Origin: Bubalus kerabau
Lineage: Eukaryota; Chordata; Mammalia; Artiodactyla; Bovidae
NCBI RefSeq assembly: GCF_029407905.1
Contig: NC_073643.1
Span: 28,672,001-28,736,000, forward strand
DNA length: 64,000 bases
Direction of reading: 5' to 3'
The position numbers and the translations under genes were made by a program. Under the pieces are notes generated by a model. It did no database searches, had not been told where the DNA came from, and saw only the letters and a list, made by a program, of their open reading frames with translations. The first letter of the stretch is position 1. Each line of letters opens with the position of its first letter. Below, one piece after another: positions 23,506-33,435 of the stretch.

Positions 23506-24356
23506 GTTAAGGTGTCAGATACACAATGGTCATACTGGGGATTATACACTCCTAAGTCTGCTCTGAAGTTTCACACACATTCATGCTATAACCAGAATAT
23601 CCTCATTAACTACAGAGTCATATTTACAGTTACTTATTTTATCACAGAAAATGAATGACTGGGAAGAGAGTTGCTTTCTCGGGTTTTGACTACTAGGTTG
23701 TTTGCACCCATGTTCAAATTATGCCTACACTTGTTTTCCCAGTGATTGTGATAACTGTGATAATAGTTTGAAAATGATTAAGAGTCACCTAAAGTCACTT
23801 TGAATCTCATATTTAAAATAATTTGTAATGTAGGCATATTTCATAAGTACTGAAAAAACAATTGGAAGAGATTGTTTTATGGGTACATATATTTGGGGAC
23901 CTATTGCCTTGGTTAAAAAATTCAAGAAAAAGAAAGCTATTTCTTTTTCATTGTTTTCAAATGTTAAAATGTTTCAATTATATTAACTGACTCTTGCTTC
24001 AATTGAACTTGGCCAAAAGAGAAAATACTGGAGTAATGTGACTCAGTATTTTACGGATCATAGAAAGAATGTAAGCAAACAAAAGCTTGGGCTAACAAGT
24101 GGCAAAGTCTAAGCCCTAGAACAATGACTTGAACAAATGTTTCATGCAAATAAGCGCTTTAAATTTTTCTGCCTGGCTTAATGACTGAGGTAGGGCAGAG
24201 AGAGGAATGGAAGGAGGAAGAACATTTGCTCTAGCATAGTCAGTGAAAATAGCTATTGATTTAGAACCCACCCACCAATTCAGCTAGATGACTAAGTAAA
24301 AGGAGAAATTCACTAGCTGCAAGCCAGCTTTGTTCTTGGACCAACTAAGAAGTGCT
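23506..24356. other. Unclassified sequence
   Basis: No gene and no recognisable repeat. Confidence 0.45.
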
Positions 24357-24847
24357 GCATACATTCGCTAGAGTTGCAGTGACAAATTACTCAGTAGCTT
24401 AAAACAATAGAAATTAACTCCCTCACAGTTCAGGAATCCAGCTGTCCAAAATCAAAGTATCAGCAGGGTGGGTTTCTTCAAGGTGGCTCAGAGGGAGCAG
24501 ATGTTCCATGCCTGTTCTCTTGTTTCTCATGCTTTCTGGAAATCCTTGATGTGTTTTTGCTTATAGCTGTACAAAGACAGTTTTAACCTCTACCTTTTCA
24601 TGGCTGTCTTCCTTCTGTTCCTATTTGTCCCTGGGTCATTTCAGGGTATTCTCTTCTCTCTGTATGTCCAAATTCCCTTGACTGTAAAAGCACACCAGTC
24701 ATTGCATTAATGCTCACCTTAATCCTTAAAATCTTGCATTAATTTAACTAATTCCATCTGCAAAAATCCTATTTCCAAAAAAGGCATATTCACAGGTACC
24801 TGGGGTTAGGACTTTAATATCTTTTTTGAAGGGACACATGTCAACAC
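24357..24847 (-). mobile_element. MLT1-type LTR (antisense)
   Basis: 'gcttaaaacaatagaaatta', 'tcacagttcaggaatccagc', 'tccatctgcaaaaatcctat' and 'ggggttaggactttaatatc' follow the reverse complement of a MaLR LTR of the MLT1 group. It is diverged. A MER5A-like element directly abuts its right end. Confidence 0.7.
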
Positions 24848-24848
24848 A

Positions 24849-25026
24849 CAGTGCTTCTCAAACTTAGCTGCATAGTTGAATTGCACGATCTGTTAATACA
24901 ATACTGATATACCTGGGTATTGTACCCTAGAAATATCAAGCTCAGCATAAGAGGTGAAACCAAGCCCTCAGATTGCTTAAGTCTCCCATGTGAATCTAAT
25001 GTGAGGCAAAAGTCTCAGAAGTATTG
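24849..25026. mobile_element. MER5A-like hAT element
   Basis: It starts 'cagtgcttctcaaacttagc' and ends with a diverged complement of that terminus ('gtctcagaagtattg'), as expected of the terminal inverted repeats of the non-autonomous hAT-Charlie element MER5A. It has no coding capacity. Confidence 0.65.
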
Positions 25027-25189
25027 AAGGATTCTAGTTATCAGTTTCTTGAAAGGATATTTAGCATAATGAAGTGTGTGTATTTCAATAAGAAAAATCT
25101 TTCCCTTTAACCACATTGACAATAATGAAAAAAAAATCAAAAGTAGGGGATCAGAATAAATGGCACATAATCAAAAGGAATTTTAGAAA

Positions 25190-25290
25190 TTTGCTACTTG
25201 ATACACATTCATTCAATGAACATTTTAATGTTTTCTGTGTGTTAGACCCTGTGAGAGGTCCAAAAATGGTTATTAGAACCCTAGGAATCA
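25190..25290 (-). mobile_element. L2 3' end fragment (antisense), weak
   Basis: 'cattcattcaatgaacattt' and 'ctgtgtgttagaccctgtga' resemble the antisense end of L2. The match is short and the call is tentative. Confidence 0.35.
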
Positions 25291-25492
25291 GCTGCTTTTA
25301 CTCCAGTGTCTTGAGGAAGAGAAGGTCTCCTTGAATTTTGGTCAGTTGTGACTAGGTGTGGAAGTTACTCCTCCCCCAAGACACTGCCCAATTATTAGCA
25401 AATAGTGGAAATGGATTTTTTTTTATTATTTATAGATCAAGTGGCTATGATTAGATGTTCAGGAATTATGATAATTACTTTGTGCTATTTTT

Positions 25493-25560
25493 AGCCTGGT
25501 GGGCTCCAGTCCATGAGGTTGCAAAGAGTCAGAGAAGACTGACTGAGCAACTAACACTAC
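25493..25560 (+). mobile_element. 3' end of a BovA/BovB-type SINE
   Basis: 'agcctggtgggctccagtcc' to 'gactgagcaactaacactac' is the last 68 bp shared by Bov-tA SINEs. It is 5' truncated and diverged. Confidence 0.8.
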
Positions 25561-25849
25561 TCATTTTCGTGTTACATTAAGTTCATAAAGAAAAAAGCAT
25601 TTCAATGGGGTAAACTGGCTGAAATGTAAAACAATTTCTTATATTTCCTTTTTCAGAGGTTAAAAGACTCAATTCATACAGACGGCTATAAATGTTGTCA
25701 AAATATTTTTCACCATATTACTGTGTAGGCTTATTAGGATCTGAGGATAGCAAATAAAGCAACACAAACTTGTTCTTTCTCTCTCTTCTATACAATGGTT
25801 TCTATATCTAGCATAGTATTTACCTCAACTTACTTCATGTCATTGTGAC

Positions 25850-25908
25850 GCAATGAATGTGTCCTCCCAAAATTCATTTGCTGAAATCATAACCCCCAAT
25901 GTGATGAT
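25850..25908 (+). mobile_element. MLT1-type LTR, part 1 of 4
   Basis: 'tgtgtcctcccaaaattcat' and 'aacccccaatgtgatgat' are the start of a sense MLT1 LTR. The element resumes at 26036, 26494 and 27411 after three insertions. Bases 25898-25908 are the left target-site copy of the BOV-A2. Confidence 0.85.
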
Positions 25909-26035
25909 TGGAGAAGGAAATGGCAACCCATTCCAGTGTTCTTGCTTGGAGAATCCCAGGGACAGGGGAGCCTCATGGGCTGCCGTCTATGGGGTCGCAC
26001 AGAGTCGGACATGATTTAGCAGCAGCAGCAGCAGC
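25909..26035 (+). mobile_element. BOV-A2-type SINE monomer nested in the MLT1 LTR
   Basis: BovA body ('ggcaacccattccagtgttc', 'gggtcgcacagagtcggaca') with an AGC tail. Flanks aatgtgatgat (25898-25908) and aatgtaatgat (26036-26046) are an 11-bp target-site duplication with one mismatch. Confidence 0.93.
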
Positions 26036-26048
26036 AATGTAATGATAC

Positions 26049-26493
26049 TGTGGAATGAATGAAAGAAACCTCAGCTAAAATTGGAGTCTGTGCAGGTTTG
26101 TAGGGGGAGCTCTCATGCCTGCCATGCATGGTCATTTCCTACAAATATGAAAAGACGTATGCCTGCATCTCACGGAGAAAGGCTTGCCTACTTTACTATC
26201 TAACAGGGAGGAAAAAAGTGAACTCCACCCTAAGACAGCCCAGCCAATCAGAAGGTAGCAGCTCAGCCCGTGTAAAGCCTCCATACTTTGTACTCCCAGC
26301 TTCTCCCAAAGGACCATTTGTTTATTACCACCCCCTCCCCGGACATTTCCCCATTAAACCAACTTCTCTTCCTTGTTCTCCAGATTTGTCTGTTATCCTC
26401 CATGTCTAGGTATTCCGAATTGCAATTCCTCTATTCTTGAATAAACTCACATTTACTGGTGAAGTAACTGCCTGTTACATTAAAAATTTGACA
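26049..26493 (+). mobile_element. Solo LTR of an endogenous retrovirus nested in the MLT1 LTR
   Basis: The block interrupts the MLT1 between 'aatgata' and 'ttaagagg'. It starts TGTGG and ends TTTGACA, so it has the TG...CA ends of an LTR. It contains a CCAAT box ('agccaatcagaag' near 26244), a promoter-like C-rich segment and a polyadenylation signal ('gaataaactcac' near 26438). No viral gene lies beside it, so it would be a solo LTR. I found no clear target-site duplication, so the exact ends may be off by a few bases. Confidence 0.65.
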
Positions 26494-26555
26494 TTAAGAG
26501 GTAAAGCTTTTGGGAATACTTAGGTCATTAGGGTGCAACCCTCATGAATGGGATT
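26494..26555 (+). mobile_element. MLT1-type LTR, part 3 of 4
   Basis: 'ttaagaggtaaagcttttgg', 'ttaggtcattagggtgcaac' and 'cctcatgaatgggatt' are the middle of the MLT1 LTR, in the right order between the ERV LTR and the BovB. Confidence 0.85.
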
Positions 26556-27410
26556 TGCAGAGTACATCATGAGAAACGCTGGACTGGAAGAAACACAAGC
26601 TGGAATCAAGATTGCGGGGAGAAATATCAATCACTTCAGATATGCAGATGACACCACCCTTACGGCAGAAAGTGAAGAGGAACTAAAAAGCCTCTTGAAA
26701 GTGAAAGAGGAGAGTGAAAAAGTTGGCTTAAAGCTCAACATTCAGAAAATGAAGATCATGGCATCTGGTCGCATCACTTCATGGGAAATAGATGGGGAAA
26801 CAGTGGAAACAGTGTCAGACTTCATTTTTTGGGGCTCCAAAATCACTGCAGATGGTGACTGCAGCCATGAAATTAAAAGACGCTTACTCCTTGGAAGGAA
26901 AGTTATGACCAACCTAGATAGCATATTCAAAAGCAGAATATGCCAACAAAGGTCCATCTAGTCAAGGCTATAGTTTTTCCTGTGGTCATGTATGGATGTG
27001 AGAGTTGGACTGTGAAGAAGGCTGAGCCCCGAAGAATTGATGCTTTTGAACTGTGGTGTTGGAGAAGACTCTTGAGAGTCGCATGGACTGCAAGGAGATC
27101 CAACCAGTCCATTCTGAAGGAGATCAGCCCTGGGATTTCTTTGGAAGGAATGATGCTAAAGCTGAAACTCCAGTACTTTGGCCACCTCATGCGAAGAGTT
27201 GACTCATTGGAAAAGACTCTGATGTTGGGAGGGATTGGGGGCAGGAGGAGAAGGGGACGACAGAGGATGAGATGGCTGGATGGCATCACTGACTCGATGG
27301 ACGTGAGTCTGAGTGAACTCTGGGAGTTGGTGATGGACAGGGAGGCCTGGTGTGCTGCGATTCATGGGGTCGCAAAGAGTCGGACACGACTGAGCGACTG
27401 AACTGTACTG
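26556..27410 (+). mobile_element. BovB LINE 3' part nested in the MLT1 LTR
   Basis: It begins inside the reverse-transcriptase domain and keeps the catalytic FRYADDTTL motif. Frame 26548-26961 carries GLKLNIQKMKIMASG. A loss of about 7 bases near 26936 shifts the frame. Frame 26940-27401 then continues to the natural C-terminus (RRLLRVAWTARRSNQ, LKLQYFGHLMRR, GVAKSRTRLSD). The 3' end has the usual 'gagcgactgaactg' tail. It is 5' truncated and cannot be active. Confidence 0.94.
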
Positions 27411-27626
27411 AAGAAGAAAACAGAGAACTCTTTCTCTTTGTGTGTCAGGTGAAGATACAGCAATAAGTCATCATCTACAAACCAGCAGGAGGGCTTTCTA
27501 GAACCCAGCCATGCTGGTATCTTCATCTTGCATTTCTAGCCTCCAGAACAGTGAGAAATAAATGCCTGTGCTTTAAGCCAGCCAGTCTGTGGTAATTTGC
27601 TTTAGGACACAGAGCTGATTAAAACA
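27411..27626 (+). mobile_element. MLT1-type LTR, part 4 of 4 (3' end)
   Basis: 'ctagcctccagaacagtgag', 'aaataaatgcctgtgcttta' and 'agccagtctgtggtaatttg' are the MLT1 3' end, which closes with '..gctgattaaaaca'. The AATAAA-type signal is still visible. Confidence 0.85.
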
Positions 27627-28504
27627 ACCTTTGCTTTCATTCTTTATTCCGCATCCAAGATACTTTTTCAATTAATACTAGTCATCCTCTATTCATTAAA
27701 AAAGTGTTTGTTTTTCATTCTCAAATTCTCTGTAAAGAACTTTATTTCACCATAAGTTTAAAAAAACACCCTTTGTCTTACCACATTAGCTAAGCTTTTT
27801 AGATGTATAAAATATTTCAAAGATACATATAGAGAAGAAGCCCATTTTTAACATCAAATACTTATTATTGTCAAAAATTTGCATCATAATAACAGTATGA
27901 ACAGAATTAAAATATAAAAAGGATGTTTTTCTATATTTCAGCATGTGAAAAAAAATCTTCATTTTATCCAAGAAATGTTGGCAGTCTTGGGGAAAACATT
28001 TTAGATAGATACAGTGATAAAATATTTATTGAGGCTCATAGTTTAAAAAAAAAAAAGGATGAGGTAAATTAATGAAAGGCAAGTTACTTTGTGCAAAAGC
28101 CCATATTTTCAATGAAGGGACATATGTACAAAACCTCTTTTGAAACATGATCATATTTAAATATTTAAATTTATGCCCATTAATATAGGGGCAAAAAAAC
28201 CTATAAATAGAGTTACTAAGTAGGAAACTTATACTATTTGTGTATAGTCACATACATTAGGGGGAAGGGCTTTTATATGCAGTAGTCTTTATCATGCTAT
28301 GTAATAGGTTATCAATTCAAGAGCTCTGAACTTCAAATAGCCTCATTTCTTCCTTAGGGTGCAACAACCTCATCTCTACCAAAGTGCAATCGCTAACTAC
28401 ATTTGTGCACACTCTCTTTACCAACTCTCTTAACCTTGTCAGTCTGTGCTGTTTCAAATTTCCATGCAATCTACTTTTAAAAAAAACTGATAAAGAGGAG
28501 TCAG
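27627..28504. other. Unclassified AT-rich sequence
   Basis: No gene and no repeat that I can name. An A12 run occurs near 28045-28056. Confidence 0.5.
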
Positions 28505-28609
28505 GGCTTTCTGATAAAAAACAGGACAGGTGGTTGCCATTTCAGCTCTGCCACCAGTGAACTGGGAAAAGTTACATAATCTTTCTGTGCCTCAGTTTCT
28601 TCTTCTGTA
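28505..28609 (+). mobile_element. MIR SINE fragment, interrupted by a Bov-tA
   Basis: 'ttcagctctgccaccagtga', 'gaaaagttacataatctttc' and 'tgtgcctcagtttcttcttc' match the sense MIR core. The MIR was cut at 'ttctgta' by the next SINE. 'ttaatattctttaaaa' beyond 28906 may be its continuation. Confidence 0.75.
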
Positions 28610-28896
28610 GATAGCTCAGTTGGTAAAGAATCCGCCTGCAATGCAGGAGACCCTGGTTTGATTCGTGGGTCGGGAAGATCCCCTGGAAAAAGGATAGGCT
28701 ACCCACTCCAGTGTTCTTGGGCTTCCCTTGTGCCTCAGCTGGTAAAGAATCTGCCTGCAATGTGGGAGACTTGGGTTCGATCCCTGGGTTGGGAAGATCC
28801 CCGGAGAAGGGAAAGACTACCCACTCCAGTATTCTGGCCTGGAGAATTCCATGGACAGTCCATGGGGTTGCAAAGAGTCAGACACGACTGAGCAAC
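28610..28896 (+). mobile_element. Composite Bov-tA SINE with two tRNA-like heads
   Basis: A first head and body ends at 'cactccagtgttctt' and is followed at once by a second head 'gggcttcccttgtgcctcag' and a full body. Flanks ttcttctgta (28600-28609) and ttcttccgta (28897-28906) are a 10-bp target-site duplication with one mismatch, so both units inserted as one element. Confidence 0.9.
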
Positions 28897-29097
28897 TTCT
28901 TCCGTATAGGAAATTAATATTCTTTAAAATTTTACTTTGGACTAGTCACTGTTAACCTAGATGAAATAATTCTCAGTAGAACTCTGTGATTTCATACCTA
29001 TTTAAGGAATTCCAATATTGTTTTTTAACTTCCATTAATTTCCATCCCTAAGGTTTGAGATGTGCCAATTGGATGGTGTGTTAACATGAAAACATAG

Positions 29098-29253
29098 TTG
29101 TTCAAAGTATGGTTTCTGGACCAGCAACACAAGCATCATCTGAGAACTTGGTAGAAATGCAGAGTCTCAGGTCTTACTCCAGATGTGCTAAATGAGAACC
29201 TGTGTTTTACCCATATTTCCAGTTGCAGGCACATTAAAGTTTTACAAGTGCTG
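29098..29253. mobile_element. MER5A-like hAT element
   Basis: 'tcaaagtatggtttctggac', 'cagcaacacaagcatcatct', 'gagaacttggtagaaatgca' and 'gcacattaaagttttacaag' follow the MER5A order closely. It is a non-autonomous DNA transposon without coding sequence. Confidence 0.8.
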
Positions 29254-29261
29254 GACTAGAA

Positions 29262-29520
29262 TGGGTAGCAAAGTCCACTAAAACTCACAGGCATGTACAG
29301 AAAGGAGAGTCTAGCACCAGACCCCCTCAATTCAAGGCCAAACCTTGCTACTTTCAGCTTGTATAATCTTCAAACAGAGAGCTTCCAAATATATGAATTC
29401 ATTTTTCTGTCTTAGTGCCTTCATCTGTAAAAAGATGTTAAAACAACAGTTACCTCCTGGGGTTGTTTTAAGAGTTGTAAGGTACTGGGTATAAGCAATG
29501 AATACCTGGCACACTGGAAA
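29262..29520 (+). mobile_element. MIR SINE
   Basis: 'cagaccccctcaattcaagg', 'gtcttagtgccttcatctgt' and 'acctcctggggttgttttaa' follow the sense MIR core, ending with 'tacctggcacactgg'. It is diverged. Confidence 0.7.
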
Positions 29521-29521
29521 T

Positions 29522-29760
29522 TCTTTCAGTCATTAAACATTTATGGTACACGTATCATGTGTAGGTCAGATATGTACTGGGAGCAGTGAATGCCACAGTA
29601 CACAAACAAAAAAAGACCCTACTTTTGTGCATCTTACATTCTATCGAGGGATTCTGGCAACAAAAAAACATGTTAAAAAAGTCACATAGGGCTATTCTGT
29701 GAAGTAAACAGAATGACAGCATAGCTATTACAGAAATTTTGGCAATCACCTTCGGAGGAG
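29522..29760 (-). mobile_element. L2 3' end (antisense)
   Basis: 'cagtcattaaacatttatgg', 'gagcagtgaatgccacagta' and 'cttacattctatcgaggg' are a diverged antisense L2 3' UTR. Confidence 0.6.
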
Positions 29761-29770
29761 AAAAGTGAGT

Positions 29771-29962
29771 TGTTGTTGTTCAGTCCCTAAGTCGTGTCTG
29801 ACTCTTTGTGACTCCACAGACTGCAGCATACCAGGCTTCCTTGTCCGTCACTCTCCCAGAGTTTGCTCAAACTCATGTCCATTGAGTCAGTGATGCTAAC
29901 CAGCCATCTCATCCTCTGCCCCCTCCTTCTCCTCTAGGCCCTCAATCTTTCCCAGCACCATA
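29771..29962 (-). mobile_element. BovB 3' end (antisense, about 0.2 kb)
   Basis: 'tgttgttgttcagtccctaa' through 'ccctcaatctttcccagcac' is the last 190 bp of BovB on the minus strand. Confidence 0.9.
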
Positions 29963-30390
29963 GACAAATGAATTAGTTATCTTAACCAAACAGAAGCTAA
30001 CTTTCAGGTACATTGATAAGCGTTTTTATATGCATTCATGTTTCCAGAATCCTCCAGTTTGACTCTTACCATAAAAGTGGAGAAATTGCTTGAATAAGAC
30101 ATTTAAGGTGAAAGTTTCATGGAAGAATGTTTGCTTGCGTTACCCAGTTATTGTGACTAGTTTTTACTCTCATTTGGAATGCTGAAAACTCTTTAGTCTG
30201 TCACAAGGAATTTCCTAGAACCGCCCACCTCAGCCTTAGAGATGACAATTCTGTATACTCAATAATACAATCTCTATAGCTAGCTTTTTACTTGGGGACA
30301 GTATCATGTGAAAGTTCATAGGACTTATCTTTCCACCTATGGAAACTAGAAGACTCCTCACCTCTTTTTACAGAAATGGATATGTTTAAC
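29963..30390. other. Unclassified sequence
   Basis: No gene or repeat recognised. Bases 30381-30390 are the left target-site copy of the next SINE. Confidence 0.5.
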
Positions 30391-30608
30391 ATGGGGCTTT
30401 CCAGGTGGTTCAGAGTTAAAGAATTCGCCTACAATGCAGGAGCCTCAGGAGATGCAGATTGGATCTCTGGGTAGGGAAGATCCCCTAGAGAAGGAAATGG
30501 CAACCCACTTCAGTATACTTGCCCCGAGAATCCCATGGAAAGAACCTGGTGGGCTACAGCCCAGAGGGTTGCAAAAAGTCAGACACAACAGAAGTGACTT
30601 AGCACGCG
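30391..30608 (+). mobile_element. Bov-tA SINE with 10-bp target-site duplication
   Basis: Head 'ggggctttccaggtggttca', then body 'ggcaacccacttcagtatac' and end 'agtcagacacaacagaagtg'. The 10-mer tatgtttaac at 30381-30390 and 30609-30618 is a perfect target-site duplication. This is the last recent transposon before a long transposon-poor zone. Confidence 0.93.
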
Positions 30609-30618
30609 TATGTTTAAC

Positions 30619-32845
30619 TTAGTAACTTGGCTACATTCCGATTTACACTTTTCCCTCAGAATGTCAGTCTGTGGGTTTAGTAGGTGTTTTTCTTCATTTC
30701 CTTCTGCTTCACAATAAATAGGCAAACAAATAAATGTTACACAGTGTCAGTGGCATGAAATAGCTTCTATATTCCAACACAGATGGGGTATCTTAATAAT
30801 GAGAAGATGATCTCATACTTTAAAGTGCTTTGATATAAAAGGTGCCATATAAAAAGGAAGTTATTATTCTTAGTTATAATCCCCTAAAAAACAGGGGGGT
30901 TTGCCATCTAAATGGCTGCTGAAAATTAACTGCAGAATTGCTTATAATGCTACAATCAGTTGAGGCCAAATTCAATAAAAACTCCATCCGGCATTCACAG
31001 TGAGAAGACCCACATGTGCCTTTAATTTTTTTTTTTTTAAATTTCCTGGGCTTCCGGCCCAGAAATTGGATGGAAATTTTATTTAAACCTGCTCTTGTGT
31101 ATCAACTTTTGGTAAATATCAGGTTTTCAGTTGACTCACATTATGCTTTACATTTTGAGTAAAGGGAGGAAATAAAATGATGCATCTCTCTTTATATACA
31201 TATATTTACACACCTCTTACCTCTTCTGATTATGAAACTGGCTCACACAAAATGCTCATCATTACTCCTGCAAATTTAGGGTGTCCCCCTCTCTGCTGCA
31301 ACCATAGATTCGAAATTCCACTAAATTTCTTTTCAGCGCTAATCAGCTTTCGCCAGCACAGGCAATGTAATCTGAGTTTGGAAATAACTAATTATTTGAA
31401 GACAGCAGTGGAGGGTTCAGGTTTGGATTTCTCTCCCTCTCATTTAAAGCAACTTCTGTCTTTTTCCCGTCATTTTGCTGCCTGGGGCCAGCTCCCCCTC
31501 CTTGATAAAAATGCTCTTTCCCTTCCCATTAGACAGGGTCTATGTTTATGTATGTATGAGAAGGAAAATGCATTGTGAGACATCAACTTGCAAATATTAA
31601 GAGAAGAGGCACTCCTGTGATGGATGTGGGCCTGGCAGTAATTGCACCAGCTAGGTGAAGGCATGAACATAATTTGCATGGAAAGTTTCCTCAGTTCCTT
31701 CCAGAATACACCAGTTCTACCCAATAAAACATGCTGTCACACTCAGGGGGTTTGCCAACATGTTCCCAGATTGCAAGCAAAAAGATTATTTACAGTAACC
31801 AATAACAACTGAAACGACCATAAACCACCGTTGGGTACCTGTTCTATTTTTTTCTTTTGCTAAGTAGACAGACCTTAAGGAGCCCAAATTTACTGCAATT
31901 TAATTCTGATGGGGAAAAGCATATTATTTTTATTTATAGCAGTGAGCTCTATCTATGCTTGCCTCCCCTCTTTTGAAACATAAATAATTTCTTCTTCTTC
32001 TTCTTCTTTTTTCATTCAGCCATTTCTTTGACAGGGAAGAATAGTTTTCCTGATAAAGTGAGAGACAGGGTTAAAGTGGGCACGATCAAAGTTACCCAGT
32101 ATATCCCAGGACCCTGCTGTGTGCTCAAGGGGAAAGGAGGCATAGCTGCCCAAATAGTTCTGGGGTACACCGTCTCACTTTGAAGCAGTTTCTTTCTGCC
32201 AGCAGGCAGGACTGGAGCCCTGTGTGTGGGCTTCACTGAAGGGAACGGTGCCCTGCATCTTACTGACCTGGGTTCTACCTGTTGTCTTGTATACCTCCTG
32301 AAGGAGTTTTCCAAAAGCCTGAATCCCTTTCTGAGTTGTGGGGGACTAAACAGAAACACGTATTTCTGGGAGAAATAAGCAAAAATGAGAGAGAACAGTC
32401 GAGCAGCCATTTTCCTTAAACCCCCTCTCAGGTCTTTTTGGCCCAGGTCACTGCTCTTGACTCGAGGTTGTGTTCCTCTGATGGGAGGGATCAGAGAGAG
32501 GAAAGGACAGGAGAGGAGACAGGGCTCTTTTAAGTGTAATTTTTTAAAAAAGAGAGTTGTTGTTGGTTTTTTTTACTATAAAGGAAGGCAAATTTATGCT
32601 ACACTTTAAAAATAATGTCAAATAATTATAAAATTCAGTCCCAGTTTCAGTTTTACTCACAAGGACTGTTGTTATCAGTATCTTGGGACATCCTTCCAGA
32701 AATGGTGAAGGCATAAATATGCATGCACACATGTATTATGAGCAAAAAACTGAAAATACTTTTCCTGAACCCTTTTTCTCCTAGTAATACCTCTTGAAGG
32801 TCATTTCATGCCAATATCGGTATATGTACTTCCGTCTCTGTAGTT
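30619..32845. other. Transposon-free upstream flank of the CpG island
   Basis: About 2.2 kb with no ruminant SINE or LINE. It looks unique and possibly conserved: it holds a perfect octamer ATTTGCAT (31672-31679), a 'ctaattattt' homeodomain-type core near 31388 and a CCAAT near 31799. Simple runs are T12 near 31029 and CTT repeats at 31990-32008. The open frames here show no family resemblance. Confidence 0.5.
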
Positions 32846-32849
32846 GCTG

Positions 32850-32975
32850 TATTATATTTTACATCCTATGCCTCCACTATGTTTTAACTAGCTATTCTCC
32901 TAATCATGGTAGGCTGTTTCCTACAGTTTTTCAATTAGAAGTAAAGCTACACTGAACAACCGTTGCACAGGTAGG
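32850..32975 (-). mobile_element. Ancient L1-like fragment (antisense), weak
   Basis: 'actagctattctcctaatca', 'ggctgtttcctacagttttt' and 'aagctacactgaacaaccgt' follow the old L1 antisense pattern 'ccattcctctattgatgg' then 'ggttgtttcca', but heavily diverged. Confidence 0.4.
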
Positions 32976-32999
32976 GAAGTCAGTCTAGTCTAGCTGTTC

Positions 33000-33122
33000 A
33001 AAGCACGGGTTTAGGACTTCAGTAGGCTTTCATTCAAGGCCAGATTTTCCAAACACTGTCTGTTATTTAAGAAAATAAAGGTGATAAGATCTACCTCACA
33101 GGGTCCTTGTAAAAATACACCG
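33000..33122 (+). mobile_element. MIR-like fragment, weak
   Basis: 'ttcattcaaggccagatttt' and 'gataagatctacctcacagg' fit the second half of a sense MIR. It is very diverged. Confidence 0.4.
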
Positions 33123-33374
33123 CCCCCCACCCCCCAAGGAGGGAATTATTCTCATAACTGACTCAATGAAGCCTTAGTCAAATTATTTCCTCATCACTAA
33201 AGCAGGGAGTAATAATAGATCCAGGGGTGCTCTGGGGACAAGCAATAACTAATTCACTTCAACCGCGCAGTCTACTACCTGGTACAAAGAGAACCCTTAG
33301 TGTACTACTGACTTCAATATTAAAATTGTCCATCTTTGTGCACTTGTAGGAGCGAAGCAGCAGGAACCCCCTAC

Positions 33375-33435
33375 CTTTAACCCCGTGCTCCCTGGAGCCC
33401 AACTGTGCGCGCACGAGGCCACCCAGTGGCGACAT
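33375..33435 (-). CDS. Candidate first coding exon on the minus strand, gene not recognised
   Basis: On the minus strand an ATG at 33435-33433 has A at -3 ('gtcaacATGT'). It opens 20 codons (MSPLGGLVRAQLG...) up to an AAAG|GTAGGG splice-donor-like site (exon end 33375, GT at 33374-33373). The frame is open upstream of this ATG through the GC-rich block without another ATG, so the start is plausible but not proven. I do not recognise the peptide and see no second exon in the 33 kb downstream on this strand. It may instead be a chance ATG and donor in a CpG island. Transcript data would decide. Confidence 0.3.

Noticed and set aside
26128..26409. A 93-codon open frame inside the solo LTR
   Set aside because: LTRs of this kind do not encode protein and the frame has no retroviral similarity.
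31177..31578. A 133-codon plus-strand open frame in the transposon-free zone
   Set aside because: The frame has no family resemblance. The region looks like non-coding DNA with scattered motif cores, and no splice sites frame it convincingly.
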